DNA of 64,000 bases from the NCBI GenBank assembly GCA_016713985.1, contig JADJOD010000010.1:124001-188000 (forward strand), written 5' to 3'. Under the pieces are notes generated by a model. That model was given only the letters and a program-made list of their open reading frames with translations, had not been told where the DNA came from and did no database searches. Position 1 is the stretch's first letter; every line of letters begins with the position of its first letter. The DNA comes from Lewinellaceae bacterium. GTDB taxonomy: Bacteria; Bacteroidota; Bacteroidia; Chitinophagales; Saprospiraceae. Shown here piece after piece: positions 45,800 through 54,122 of the stretch. A program made the position numbers and the translations under genes.

Positions 45800-47344
45800 A
45801 TGTACGGTCTTCATTCGCTTTTCGAAGCATTCAAGTATCAGGCTTTCGTAGATTTCGGTTACCTGATGCTCCTCATTTACTTCGTTGCTATGAGCGGCGT
45901 TACTATTTATGCCCTCCTGCAATTTCACCTCTTATACCTTTACAAAAAATACCACAAGGAAAACCCGAAGATCCAGTATAAGCAATACGAAGCGCATGAC
46001 CAGGAGGTGCCTTTCGTGACCGTTCAATTACCGATGTACAATGAAATGTACGTCGCCGAGCGGATCATTGATTACGTCGCTGCGCAGGAATACCCCAAAG
46101 ATCGTTTCGAAATACACGTGCTTGACGATTCCACGGATGAAACGGTAGGTATCGTAGCGGCTAAAGTAGCCGAATATAAAGCCCAGGGCTTCAACATCGA
46201 GCACATTCACCGCGTGAATCGCCAGGGTTACAAAGCCGGCGCGCTTCAGGAGGCCATGCCGCTGGCAAAAGGTGATTTTATCGCCATTTTCGACGCGGAC
46301 TTTACCCCGCGCCCCGACTTTCTGCGCACCACGATCACGTATTTTGAAGACCCGAAAGTCGCCATCGTACAGACGCGTTGGGAACACATCAACGCCGACC
46401 GCAGCATGTTGACCAAATTGCAGGCGCTCCAGTTGAACGTACACTTCACGGTGGAACAGGCCGGCCGCTCCTACGGCAACCTGCTGCTCCAGTTCAACGG
46501 CACGGCCGGCGTGTGGCGCAAAAAAGTCATCAACGAAGCCGGCGGCTGGCAAAGCGACACCCTCACGGAAGACCTCGACCTGAGTTTCCGCGCACAAATC
46601 ATGGGTTACAAAATCCAGTACTTAGAAAAACTCGGCAGCCCGGCAGAATTGCCCGAAGATATGAACGCGCTGAAAGGCCAGCAATTCCGCTGGAACAAAG
46701 GCGGCGCCCAAAACGTGCGCAAACTGCTCAAACTGGTATGGCACACCGACAAACTGAACTGGGTGCAGAAAATGCACGCAGTCAGCCAGTTACTGGCGTA
46801 CGGCGTATTCCTTTGGGTATTCATCGCCGCAGTGAGCAGCATTCCGCTGGCATTCGCTTTCGAACAACTCGGCATCTCCACCCACTTCCTGTCGTTTTCG
46901 GTACTGGGCCTGTTCTCCGTAGCGGCCATTTCCTACACCGCCAATATCACGGCGGCGCTCAACCGCACCGCACCGCCTACTTTCTGGGAAAAAGTGCGTT
47001 TCTTCGGTTTGTTCCTGTCCTTCATGCCGATCTCGATGGGCCTGTCGCTCTACAATGCCGTAGCGGTGATTGAAGGTCTGCGCGGCAAAGTATCGGCTTT
47101 TGTACGCACGCCGAAATACGGTCTCGCCGACCAGCAGCCCGCTTCCACGCAAAAATCGGAATACAAGGCCAAAAAGATTTCGTGGGTGACGATCGCGGAA
47201 GGCCTGATGGCACTGGTATTCGCCGCCGCCGTGGTGATGGGTATCGCGACAAAAAATACGGCGTTCGTGCTATTCCACTCGATGTTGTCGTTCGGCTTCG
47301 CGACCATTTGTTATTATTCGATCAAACACCTGCGTTTCCGGTAA
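45800..47344 (+). CDS. Cellulose-synthase-like family 2 glycosyltransferase
   Basis: This 514-residue membrane protein is a processive GT2 enzyme. Motifs are LDDSTDET, FDADFTPRPDF, TEDLDLSFRAQ and QQFRWNKGG (the Q..RW motif). An N-terminal membrane segment precedes the catalytic domain and three to four follow it. Members make beta-linked glycans such as mannans or glucans. It ends before a strong terminator. Confidence 0.92.
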   Translation: MYGLHSLFEAFKYQAFVDFGYLMLLIYFVAMSGVTIYALLQFHLLYLYKKYHKENPKIQYKQYEAHDQEVPFVTVQLPMYNEMYVAERIIDYVAAQEYPKDRFEIHVLDDSTDETVGIVAAKVAEYKAQGFNIEHIHRVNRQGYKAGALQEAMPLAKGDFIAIFDADFTPRPDFLRTTITYFEDPKVAIVQTRWEHINADRSMLTKLQALQLNVHFTVEQAGRSYGNLLLQFNGTAGVWRKKVINEAGGWQSDTLTEDLDLSFRAQIMGYKIQYLEKLGSPAELPEDMNALKGQQFRWNKGGAQNVRKLLKLVWHTDKLNWVQKMHAVSQLLAYGVFLWVFIAAVSSIPLAFAFEQLGISTHFLSFSVLGLFSVAAISYTANITAALNRTAPPTFWEKVRFFGLFLSFMPISMGLSLYNAVAVIEGLRGKVSAFVRTPKYGLADQQPASTQKSEYKAKKISWVTIAEGLMALVFAAAVVMGIATKNTAFVLFHSMLSFGFATICYYSIKHLRFR

Positions 47345-47364
47345 GATCGTTTTGAAGATTAAAA

Positions 47365-47407
47365 AAAGCCTCTATACTGCAAAACAGCGGTATGGAGGCT
47401 TTCTTTT
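47365..47407 (+). terminator. Terminator of the GT2 gene
   Basis: The stem AAAGCCTC.ATAC / GTAT.GAGGCTTT with a loop around AAAACAG is followed by TTCTTTTT. It is 21 bases past the stop. Confidence 0.85.
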
Positions 47408-47563
47408 TCCACCTCGCCTCAAACGTTAAGAAAATCATAACCGTTAAAACGCAGTTAAAGATTTTAGCATGGCTTGACAAGCAACGACCGGCGCCCGTAG
47501 ATTTACACAAGCAATCCATGATCAACAACCTTCAACTCCTTATTGAACACAATCTACCATTTT

Positions 47564-48313
47564 ATGAAACCCGCATTCACCCTTTTAGTCGCCGCCCTGT
47601 TTTTATCTTCCTGTTCCCGTTCCTTTTATTATTTACCCGCCAAAACACAACCGGATGCCGCTGATGTAGTTCATACACACGGCATACCTGCCCTGCGCAC
47701 TTCCATTCAGGGTTGTGAAGTGGTGGCCGAACTCAGTTCGAAGGGGCAGCGCGATATGAGCCTCAACCTATTTATCCGGAATAACAGCGACAGCGCCATC
47801 ACGTTCGAACCCGGCCAGGTGCAGGTGCGCGGGTATAACGTTTACGGGCAAAAAACGCCCTACCGGGTTTTTACCGCCGAAGAATACATCCGCTGGAAAA
47901 ACACCCGTGACGCCCTCATCGTCGGCGCCGCCGTCCTTGCCACGGTGGCTGCCGTGGCGATTATCGCGAATAACACGGATGGCAACAACTCCAGTTCGAA
48001 TAATAACAACCAGGAATACTACAACGGCAACGACGCGCAGGTTGTGCTCGATGTATTGAACTTTGCCTACGACGTGACCTGGTGGATGGCCTGGACGCTT
48101 CCGGCGGAGACGGAAGAACCGCCCCCGCCGCCGGCGTCTTCTCCCGACTTTCTGCTGCGCGATCACACACTTTACCCCGGCGAGGCCGTGCAGGGGGTGG
48201 TAAAAGTGCGCGCGGAGGCCGACTTCAAAAACAAAATACTCGTGGAAGTACCCGTGAACGGCGCTTATGCCCAATTTGTTTTCGAACGCGCAAAACGTAG
48301 GCCCGGATACTGA
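47564..48313 (+). CDS. Hypothetical lipoprotein
   Basis: This 249-residue protein begins MKPAFTLLVAALFLSSCS, a clear lipoprotein signal. A beta-rich domain follows (MSLNLFIRNNSDSAITFEPGQV), then a hydrophobic helix (ALIVGAAVLATVAAVAIIA), an Asn/Ser-rich stretch and a Pro-rich part. The C-terminal domain resembles a small beta-sandwich. I do not recognise the family. It ends inside the 5' region of the next gene's longer frame. Confidence 0.65.
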   Translation: MKPAFTLLVAALFLSSCSRSFYYLPAKTQPDAADVVHTHGIPALRTSIQGCEVVAELSSKGQRDMSLNLFIRNNSDSAITFEPGQVQVRGYNVYGQKTPYRVFTAEEYIRWKNTRDALIVGAAVLATVAAVAIIANNTDGNNSSSNNNNQEYYNGNDAQVVLDVLNFAYDVTWWMAWTLPAETEEPPPPPASSPDFLLRDHTLYPGEAVQGVVKVRAEADFKNKILVEVPVNGAYAQFVFERAKRRPGY

Positions 48314-48371
48314 AGTTGATTTGCCGGGGACCCGTTGCTGCGATGACCGCCGGCAGGATTACCTTCGCGCC

Positions 48372-49715
48372 ATGTTCGCCGCTTCCGAAAAATTTGTTCG
48401 TTATGCCGTCAGTATCGCCTTTGCGGGACTGACGGCATTTCTTGCTTATCGGGTCCAACGCGCTGATTTTGTGTCGTTTATTACTGCGTACGGAAGTTTT
48501 TTTGGGTTATATATCTGGCTGGTATTTTGGAAAAAAAACCTTTCAGGTGGAGAAACCCGCTGGTACACGGCACTTGGGATCGGTTTGCGAATACTGGTAC
48601 TTTTCAACATCCCGAATTTTTCGGACGATATCTACCGCTTTTTGTGGGACGGGCGACTCGCGGTTGCGGGTTATCATCCTTTCGACCATCCTCCTGCCTA
48701 TTATATTGAAAATCAGATTTTTCCACCGGGGATTACGCCGGAATTATTTTCAAAACTCAACTCGCAGCAATATTTCACCGTGTATCCGCCGCTGTGCCAG
48801 GTGGTGTTTGCGCTGGCGGCGTGGTTCAGTCCGACGGGTATTCGGGGCGGGGTAGTGGTGATCAAACTGTGTTTGCTGGCCTGCGAGATCGCGACGATCC
48901 GGCAGCTGGCGGCCGGCAGCAGCCACCGGCAGGGGGCGTCGGCAGGCAAAGATGCCCTGTTGTATGCCATGAACCCCTTGCTTATTCTCGAAATAGTGGG
49001 CAACGGCCATTTCGAGGGCGTGATGATCTTTTTTATGGTGACCGGGTTGCGCGCCTTAGACCGGGGAAAAACCGCCCGGGCTGCCACCTGGTGGGCATTG
49101 GCCACTGCGGCCAAATTGCTGCCGCTGATGTTTTTACCCATTCTTTTTCGCCGGATGGGCTGGCGCAAGACCCGGCTGTTTGCGGGCATTTTTGCCGGCG
49201 CGCTTTTGCTCCTGTTTGCCCCGTTGTGGCAGGTGTTTCCCAATATATTTGCCAGCCTTGATTTGTACTTCAGGCAATTTCAGTTTAATGCAAGTGTATA
49301 TTATTTATTCCGGGCCATCGGTTTTGGGCTCAAAGGGTACGACATCGGCGAGGGTTTGGGGCCGTTTTTGGGGATACTGACGATTGTTGGGGTGCTGCTG
49401 CTGGCGTGGAAGACGCACTCCCGCCCAAGGGGAAAAGGTTTGAAACTGGCTGATACACTGTTGTTTGCGCTGATGCTGCAACTCGGTTTTTCGGCCACCG
49501 TACATCCCTGGTATGCAACCGTGCCGCTGGCTTTGGGCATTCTGGCCGGGCGCCGGTTTCCCGTCTGGTGGTCGGGCCTGATCGCCTTGTCGTACAGCCA
49601 CTACGCGGGCGGGGCTTTTCAGGAAAATTACGGGCTGATCGCCGTCGAATACGGCGTTCTGGTATGGTTTATTCGTTCCGAATTTGGGAAATGCGTATCC
49701 TGTTTGACAGGATGA
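48372..49715 (+). CDS. GT-C-like membrane glycosyltransferase
   Basis: This 447-residue protein has about ten membrane segments and the GT-C motif in IPNFSDDIYRFLWDGR. The segment AMNPLLILEIVGNGHFEGVMIF is typical of polyprenyl-phosphate mannosyltransferases (DUF2029-like). It probably moves a mannose or similar unit from a lipid-linked donor in the periplasm. The start is set at MFAASEKFVRYAVS. The last residues (CVSCLTG) and the stop lie in a CCTGTTTGACAGG repeat. Confidence 0.8.
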   Translation: MFAASEKFVRYAVSIAFAGLTAFLAYRVQRADFVSFITAYGSFFGLYIWLVFWKKNLSGGETRWYTALGIGLRILVLFNIPNFSDDIYRFLWDGRLAVAGYHPFDHPPAYYIENQIFPPGITPELFSKLNSQQYFTVYPPLCQVVFALAAWFSPTGIRGGVVVIKLCLLACEIATIRQLAAGSSHRQGASAGKDALLYAMNPLLILEIVGNGHFEGVMIFFMVTGLRALDRGKTARAATWWALATAAKLLPLMFLPILFRRMGWRKTRLFAGIFAGALLLLFAPLWQVFPNIFASLDLYFRQFQFNASVYYLFRAIGFGLKGYDIGEGLGPFLGILTIVGVLLLAWKTHSRPRGKGLKLADTLLFALMLQLGFSATVHPWYATVPLALGILAGRRFPVWWSGLIALSYSHYAGGAFQENYGLIAVEYGVLVWFIRSEFGKCVSCLTG

Positions 49716-49779
49716 ACAAGACTGTTGTTATGAAAAACAACCTGTAAATCCTGTAAATCCTGTCAATCCTGTCAAACAC
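49699..49779. repeat. CCTGTTTGACAGGAT / CCTGTAAATCCTG repeat (copy 1)
   Basis: The left arm TCCTGTTTGACAGGATGAA begins at 49698 and tandem CCTGTAAAT/CCTGTCAAT units lie on the right to 49779 in inverted order. A second copy is at 55966-56039. The GT-C-like gene ends inside it. Confidence 0.7.
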
Positions 49780-49796
49780 ATTGTACACCGGAACAC

Positions 49797-50324
49797 TCAC
49801 TCCTTCCCGCTTTCGCCCACGAAATAATCCTCCTTGTTTTTAAACAGGATATTGAAAGTTGTCATACTGCCGTAGCAGCGGGTGATGTATTGCTGCAGAT
49901 TCACTTTGTCTTCGTCGTCGAGTTTTTTGTGGGCATTAATACCTTGTTCGAGCACACGAAGCCGGTCGCGCATCATCACGATCTTGTGAAAAAACGTTTC
50001 GATGGGTATTTCTTTGGATTGCACACCTTCCGCCTGAAGCACCATTTTCCCCCCTTTCCAGCGGTCGCCCAGCGGCACACTTTCGAGGTTGAAACCTGAC
50101 CAGGTGCGGAGAATACGCATCAGCGATTGTTCGGCTTCCGTAAAAGTGACGGGTTCTTCTGCCGGAACCTGCTCCACGATCTGCCAGGCGGCGTATTCTT
50201 TGCCGACCATTTTGAGACCGAATTGTGTAAAACATACTTCATAAGCCGCTACATGCAGCCGTACTACGACGCCGTCGCCGAAGGCCGGGTGTTTTACCCG
50301 CGAACCGATACCGAGTAATTCCAT
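49797..50324 (-). CDS. Hypothetical protein with Tudor-like N-terminus
   Basis: This 175-residue protein begins MELLGIGSRVKHPAFGDGVVV. That segment matches the small Tudor-like or CarD-like module found at the C-terminus of UvrD/PcrA helicases (G..V.H..FG.G.V), a protein-binding element. The rest is helical, with FHKIVMMRDRLRVLEQGINAH. No further domain is recognised. It is cytoplasmic. Confidence 0.6.
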   Translation of the reverse strand: MELLGIGSRVKHPAFGDGVVVRLHVAAYEVCFTQFGLKMVGKEYAAWQIVEQVPAEEPVTFTEAEQSLMRILRTWSGFNLESVPLGDRWKGGKMVLQAEGVQSKEIPIETFFHKIVMMRDRLRVLEQGINAHKKLDDEDKVNLQQYITRCYGSMTTFNILFKNKEDYFVGESGKE

Positions 50325-50369
50325 TGTTCTGTTATTTTTTTTCTTTAATGATACGAATTTCCTTTGGAA

Positions 50370-50503
50370 CATCCTGAAAATGAAACATCCGGACGGAAAA
50401 GATTTCCGTCCTACATAAGCAAGTGGATAAAATGAATGCTATGAATTTTCTTCAAAACATTCTGAAAGTGAATCCTACCGGACGGAAAAGATTTCCGTCC
50501 TAC
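50370..50503. repeat. Two direct copies of a GGACGGAAA hairpin unit
   Basis: Two ~45-base units start near 50370 and 50459, 89 bases apart. Each ends in GGACGGAAAAGATTTCCGTCC, a 9-base stem with a 3-base loop, followed by TAC. The second overlaps the stop of the CPBP protease gene (50500-50502). Confidence 0.8.
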
Positions 50504-51438
50504 TTAATCTGATTGATTTGCCGGATCGTTACCCAAACCAAAAATGCCGACAGTGCGGCGGCGAACCAGGGCACCTGAATATCCTGTTCGAGGTCCACGG
50601 AAGAAATTTCTTTCCCGTACAAATACTGGCCGGTTACCTGGAGGGCATTGTTAAAAAAGTGCGCGGTCACGGGAACCCAAAAATTGTGTGTGCGCCAGTA
50701 CAACCAGCCGAGGATCAGCCCCAGCAACATACGTGGCAAAAAACCTTCGAACTGAAAATGTACAAAACTAAAAACCGCCGCCGAGATCAGCAAAGCCAGC
50801 CAGGGATTGGCGATGCGGCGCATCAATTGCTGCTGCACCACTCCCCGGAACATCAATTCTTCACCCATGGCGGGAAGCAGGGCAATGATGAACAGGTTGG
50901 CAACAAACTCGCCTGCGTGATTCATCTGAAGCAGCCCCTTGATCGCTTCCTCGGTTTGTTTTTCCGCCAGTTTCAAGGTCTCCGGAAGGGGAATTAACTG
51001 GTTGATATTCAAGAGGAAGAGCACCAGCGGCAAAGAAACCGCCATCAGCAGCACCGTGAGCCCGATGAGCGGCAGCCCCGGCGCGCGCCGTACGCCGAGG
51101 TAATCGCGCCAGTCCGGGCCTTGCCGGGAGATATTGCGGTAGAACAGCCAGACCGTCAGGAAAGCGGCCACGCCGAAGCTCAATAAGTGGCCCAGACCCA
51201 GTTGGATCCGCGTCATCCAACGCTCTGCTTCCGTGGCGGCGGGCGTCAGCATGGGCGCCTGATCCCAGCCGGCCAGCATGGCGATGAGCTGGTAAATACC
51301 CGCACAAAAAACGAACAAACCGAATTGGGCGATCAGCACCAAACGCACGCGCGGGTTATTCATCCGGGGCGTTGTTTCAGGCGGCGTTTGAAAATCGCCG
51401 TTCATTTCCGGCAGGGCAGGGTCACTGACTTCAGTCAT
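50500..51438 (-). CDS. CPBP-family intramembrane glutamic protease
   Basis: This 312-residue membrane protein has the CPBP (Abi/CAAX protease) motifs: GEELMFRGVVQQQL with the catalytic Glu pair, HFQFEGFLPR and HFFNNALQ. About seven to eight membrane segments are seen. These proteases cleave prenylated or small membrane proteins; the substrate is unknown. The start MTEVSDPALP is chosen because the longer frame reads into the TCATCATTC repeat. Confidence 0.85.
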   Translation of the reverse strand: MTEVSDPALPEMNGDFQTPPETTPRMNNPRVRLVLIAQFGLFVFCAGIYQLIAMLAGWDQAPMLTPAATEAERWMTRIQLGLGHLLSFGVAAFLTVWLFYRNISRQGPDWRDYLGVRRAPGLPLIGLTVLLMAVSLPLVLFLLNINQLIPLPETLKLAEKQTEEAIKGLLQMNHAGEFVANLFIIALLPAMGEELMFRGVVQQQLMRRIANPWLALLISAAVFSFVHFQFEGFLPRMLLGLILGWLYWRTHNFWVPVTAHFFNNALQVTGQYLYGKEISSVDLEQDIQVPWFAAALSAFLVWVTIRQINQIK

Positions 51439-51487
51439 GCGCTTTACATTTGCACCAAAGGTAGAGGTTCGTTTAGTTTTGTCCCCC

Positions 51488-51522
51488 ATCATTCATCATT
51501 CATCACTCATCATTCATCATTC
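51488..51522. repeat. TCATCATTC-type tract (copy 2)
   Basis: Seven- and ten-base variants of ATTCATCATTCATC end 5 bases before the pdxJ ATG. It is the same family as 607-676. Confidence 0.75.
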
Positions 51523-51526
51523 GTAT

Positions 51527-52240
51527 ATGACACGTCTGAGTGTAAATATCAATAAAGTCGCCTTGTTGCGCAATTCGCGGGGAGGCAATCTGCCCGACCT
51601 GGTTCAGGTAGCCCGGGATTGTGAATCTTTTGGCGCGGAAGGGATCACCGTTCATCCGCGGCCCGACCAGCGGCATATTCGTTATGACGACGTGCCGGCG
51701 CTGAAGGCGGTGGTGAGCACGGAATTCAACATCGAAGGCAATCCGGATCGCGCTTTTCTGGATCTGGTACTGGCCAATCCGCCGCATCAGTGTACGTTGG
51801 TGCCCGACACACCCGGGCAGCTGACTTCCGACGCCGGCTGGGATACGGTAGCCAACGCCGCGTTTTTGAAGGACGTGATTGAAACCTTGCACAGCCGGCA
51901 AATCCGCGTGTCCCTATTTGTAGACCCTGTGGCAAAAATGGTGGAAGGCGCCAAAGCCGCCGGCGCGGACCGAATAGAGTTGTATACGGGGCCTTTTGCC
52001 AAAAACTTTCCCGGCGACCCCCACGCGGCGGTGCAGGCGTACACGGAAGCAGCCCGGGTGGCCAATACGATTGGAATCGGTATTAACGCGGGCCACGACC
52101 TGAACCGCGACAACCTGCGTTTTTTTTGCGAACATTGCCCGCAACTGCTGGAGGTAAGTATCGGCCATGCGCTGATCGCGGATGCCCTGTATTACGGTAT
52201 GGCGAATACGATACGGATGTACCTCAGGCAGTTAAGGTGA
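51527..52240 (+). CDS. pdxJ: Pyridoxine 5'-phosphate synthase
   Basis: This 237-residue TIM-barrel protein has the PdxJ motifs: LSVNINKVALLRNSRGG, TVHPRPDQRHI with active-site His/Arg/His near residues 43-50, FNIEGNP with the catalytic Glu and NAGHDLN with the second His. It condenses 3-amino-1-hydroxyacetone phosphate with 1-deoxyxylulose 5-phosphate to form PNP. The start MTRLSVNINK is close to the repeat. It is divergent from the CPBP gene. Confidence 0.95.
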   Translation: MTRLSVNINKVALLRNSRGGNLPDLVQVARDCESFGAEGITVHPRPDQRHIRYDDVPALKAVVSTEFNIEGNPDRAFLDLVLANPPHQCTLVPDTPGQLTSDAGWDTVANAAFLKDVIETLHSRQIRVSLFVDPVAKMVEGAKAAGADRIELYTGPFAKNFPGDPHAAVQAYTEAARVANTIGIGINAGHDLNRDNLRFFCEHCPQLLEVSIGHALIADALYYGMANTIRMYLRQLR

Positions 52241-52423
52241 CGAACTTTCGTCCGGGAAACGGTAGCGAAAAAACGCTGAGGTAGAAATGCTTGCTATGTG
52301 CAATTATGTAATTGATTTTAAGTCGTATAAACAGTGTTTTATTTTTTATATGACAAAACCGGATTAAAAAAATGTAAAGTTTTGCAGCGTATATTCGCTC
52401 GCCGGATATTACCTTTGGCTGAG

Positions 52424-52536
52424 CGAATACCCGAACTTCGAATCCGTAGTTATTACCAACCATATCAAACTTTCGACGCCGCTACGAATCAGTTTTATTT
52501 TTAAATAAAATATACTGATTCGGAAGCGGCTTTTTT
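52424..52536 (+). ncRNA. Candidate small RNA
   Basis: TACCTTTG at 52410-52417 fits a -7 box, and a long hairpin with a T6 tract ends at 52536. Between them lie ~110 bases with no ATG frame. pdxJ stops 237 bases before the terminator, which makes an independent transcript plausible. The -33 box is weak. Confidence 0.3.
52478..52536 (+). terminator. Strong intrinsic terminator
   Basis: GCCGCT.CGAATCAGT pairs with ACTGATTCG..AGCGGC around an AT-rich inner stem (TTTTATTT/AAATAAAA). TTTTTT follows at 52531-52536. Confidence 0.85.
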
Positions 52537-52723
52537 ACGCACAAAAAGTGCCTTTCTTACCGCCATTTTTCCGGAATTTAGCATCTTTAAAGGAAAGGGG
52601 TAACCCGGCTTTGAACCCGCTGACGATAAACAACTGACTTTGAGACGGTTATTTAAATCTGCGCGTTTCGGGGTTTACAACAGCCTTTAGTTACTTCTTG
52701 TATGTCACAAATTTCCCTCCAGT

Positions 52724-52945
52724 ATGTCAACTGACGAACGCATCCGCAATCGCCGCAGTTTTCGGTCACCGATGCTGATATTCGGCATCAGCATGACGGT
52801 TTTTTATTTTGCCCTCGGGCTTTGGTTGTTGTTGGACAGGACTTTTCTTTCGGGTATCCCCATCGAATTCCGGACCGTTTTTGCGGTTCTGGTGCTTATT
52901 TACGGCGCTTTCCGGGGCTGGCGCGTTTACATTGATTATTTCTAA
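52724..52945 (+). CDS. Small membrane protein in Ton cluster
   Basis: This 73-residue protein has a basic N-terminus (DERIRNRRSFR) and two membrane segments (MLIFGISMTVFYFALGLWLLL and FAVLVLIYGAFRGWRVYI). It precedes the PstS-like gene by 10 bases. The order small protein, PstS-like, TPR next to exbB/exbD/tonB is recurrent in Bacteroidota, so a helper role in the Ton complex is likely but unproven. Confidence 0.75.
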   Translation: MSTDERIRNRRSFRSPMLIFGISMTVFYFALGLWLLLDRTFLSGIPIEFRTVFAVLVLIYGAFRGWRVYIDYF

Positions 52946-52955
52946 ACCGTTTTTT

Positions 52956-53882
52956 ATGCGAACCTACCTTTCAGCGATCCTCATCGTATTGCTCGCCATA
53001 TCCTGCGACGAACCCCGCGACAAAAGCGGGAAAAAATTGGACACCCCGACCACCGGTGAAATCACGATTATGGTGGATGAAGGGTATAAACCCGTAATTG
53101 CATCCTGTCTCGACGTGTATGACAGCATCTACAAACTTTCGGACGTTAAAGCAATTTACACCTCCGAGGGTGAAGCGATGGCTGCTTTGTTCCGCGATTC
53201 GGTGCAGGTGGTCATTGTATCGCGTCAACTGACCGCCGAAGAAATGAAGTATTTCGAGTCGCGCGGGTTCAAGCCAAAAATCACCCCCATTGCCCACGAC
53301 GCCATTGCTTTTATCCTGAATCCGGCCAACAACGATACCGTGTTTACAAAAGCGCAAATAGAAGACATCGTTTCCGGCAAAGTCAAAACCTGGAAACAAC
53401 TCAATCCCAAATCTGCCCTGAGCGACATTCAACTGGTGTTTGATCACCCGCTCTCCGGTACGGTGCGGTACGTCAAGGATTCGATTCTGGCCGGCAAAGA
53501 CCTGTCGGCCAACGCTTCTGCGTTGAAAAGTAATGCCGAGGTGATCGATTATGTTTCAAAAAACAAAAACGCGATCGGCATTATCAGCGCCAACTGGATC
53601 TCGGATACCGATGATTCCGGCGTTCAGGCATTCCTGCGGGAAATCAGGCTCGCCGACGTTGCCCCGGCCGCCGGTGAAGAAGGATACGGCCCTTACCAGG
53701 CATACTTAGCCCAGGGCTGGTATCCCTACAAACGGACCCTTTGTGTCATCAACGCCCAAGCTCGGGCGGGGCTCGGGTTGGGCATCGCCTCGTATCTGGC
53801 CGCCGACGGGCAAAGAATATTTTTAAAAGACGGATTACTGCCCGCCAATGCCGTCACCCGTCTGATCCAGGTGACGCGGTGA
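52956..53882 (+). CDS. PstS-like substrate-binding lipoprotein
   Basis: This 308-residue protein begins MRTYLSAILIVLLAISC with a lipobox cysteine. The PBP-like domain shows TGEITIMVDEGYKPV, a hinge region AHDAIAFILNPAN and IVSGKVKTWKQLNP, typical of PstS. The associated permease genes are absent; the gene is in a Ton cluster instead. It may bind a ligand or have a structural role in the envelope. Confidence 0.85.
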   Translation: MRTYLSAILIVLLAISCDEPRDKSGKKLDTPTTGEITIMVDEGYKPVIASCLDVYDSIYKLSDVKAIYTSEGEAMAALFRDSVQVVIVSRQLTAEEMKYFESRGFKPKITPIAHDAIAFILNPANNDTVFTKAQIEDIVSGKVKTWKQLNPKSALSDIQLVFDHPLSGTVRYVKDSILAGKDLSANASALKSNAEVIDYVSKNKNAIGIISANWISDTDDSGVQAFLREIRLADVAPAAGEEGYGPYQAYLAQGWYPYKRTLCVINAQARAGLGLGIASYLAADGQRIFLKDGLLPANAVTRLIQVTR

Positions 53883-54122
53883 ACCCCCGGTCAGGGCCAA
53901 AAACGTTTACTCATTTTCCATCCGGATTCACCCGGTTGCCGTAAGTATTCACACATTGATGCGCCGAAAATTAAATTAGTTCGTTAAACTTGTTTTAAGA
54001 ATGGCGCTTTTATCCAAACTGTGTGTGGATTTTTTTCAAATAAAGCGTCTGAAAAACGGAACTTCGCGGCTGGTAATAAACATACGACCCGTCAGTTTAT
54101 AATAACAAAATTTTTCCGAACA
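53883..54122. other. Intergenic region before TPR gene
   Basis: No gene is seen. A single TTGTTTTA octamer at 53990-53997 matches the merR/alkA site, but one copy could be chance. Confidence 0.4.

Larger units (their letters stand above)
52241..52723. other. Intergenic region after pdxJ
   Basis: The first ~140 bases are AT-rich with no convincing ORF. A hairpin TTCGCTCGCC / GGCTGAGCGAA lies at 52394-52427. A -7-like box and a strong terminator frame a possible small RNA at ~52424-52536. The rest up to 52723 shows nothing else. Confidence 0.5.
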
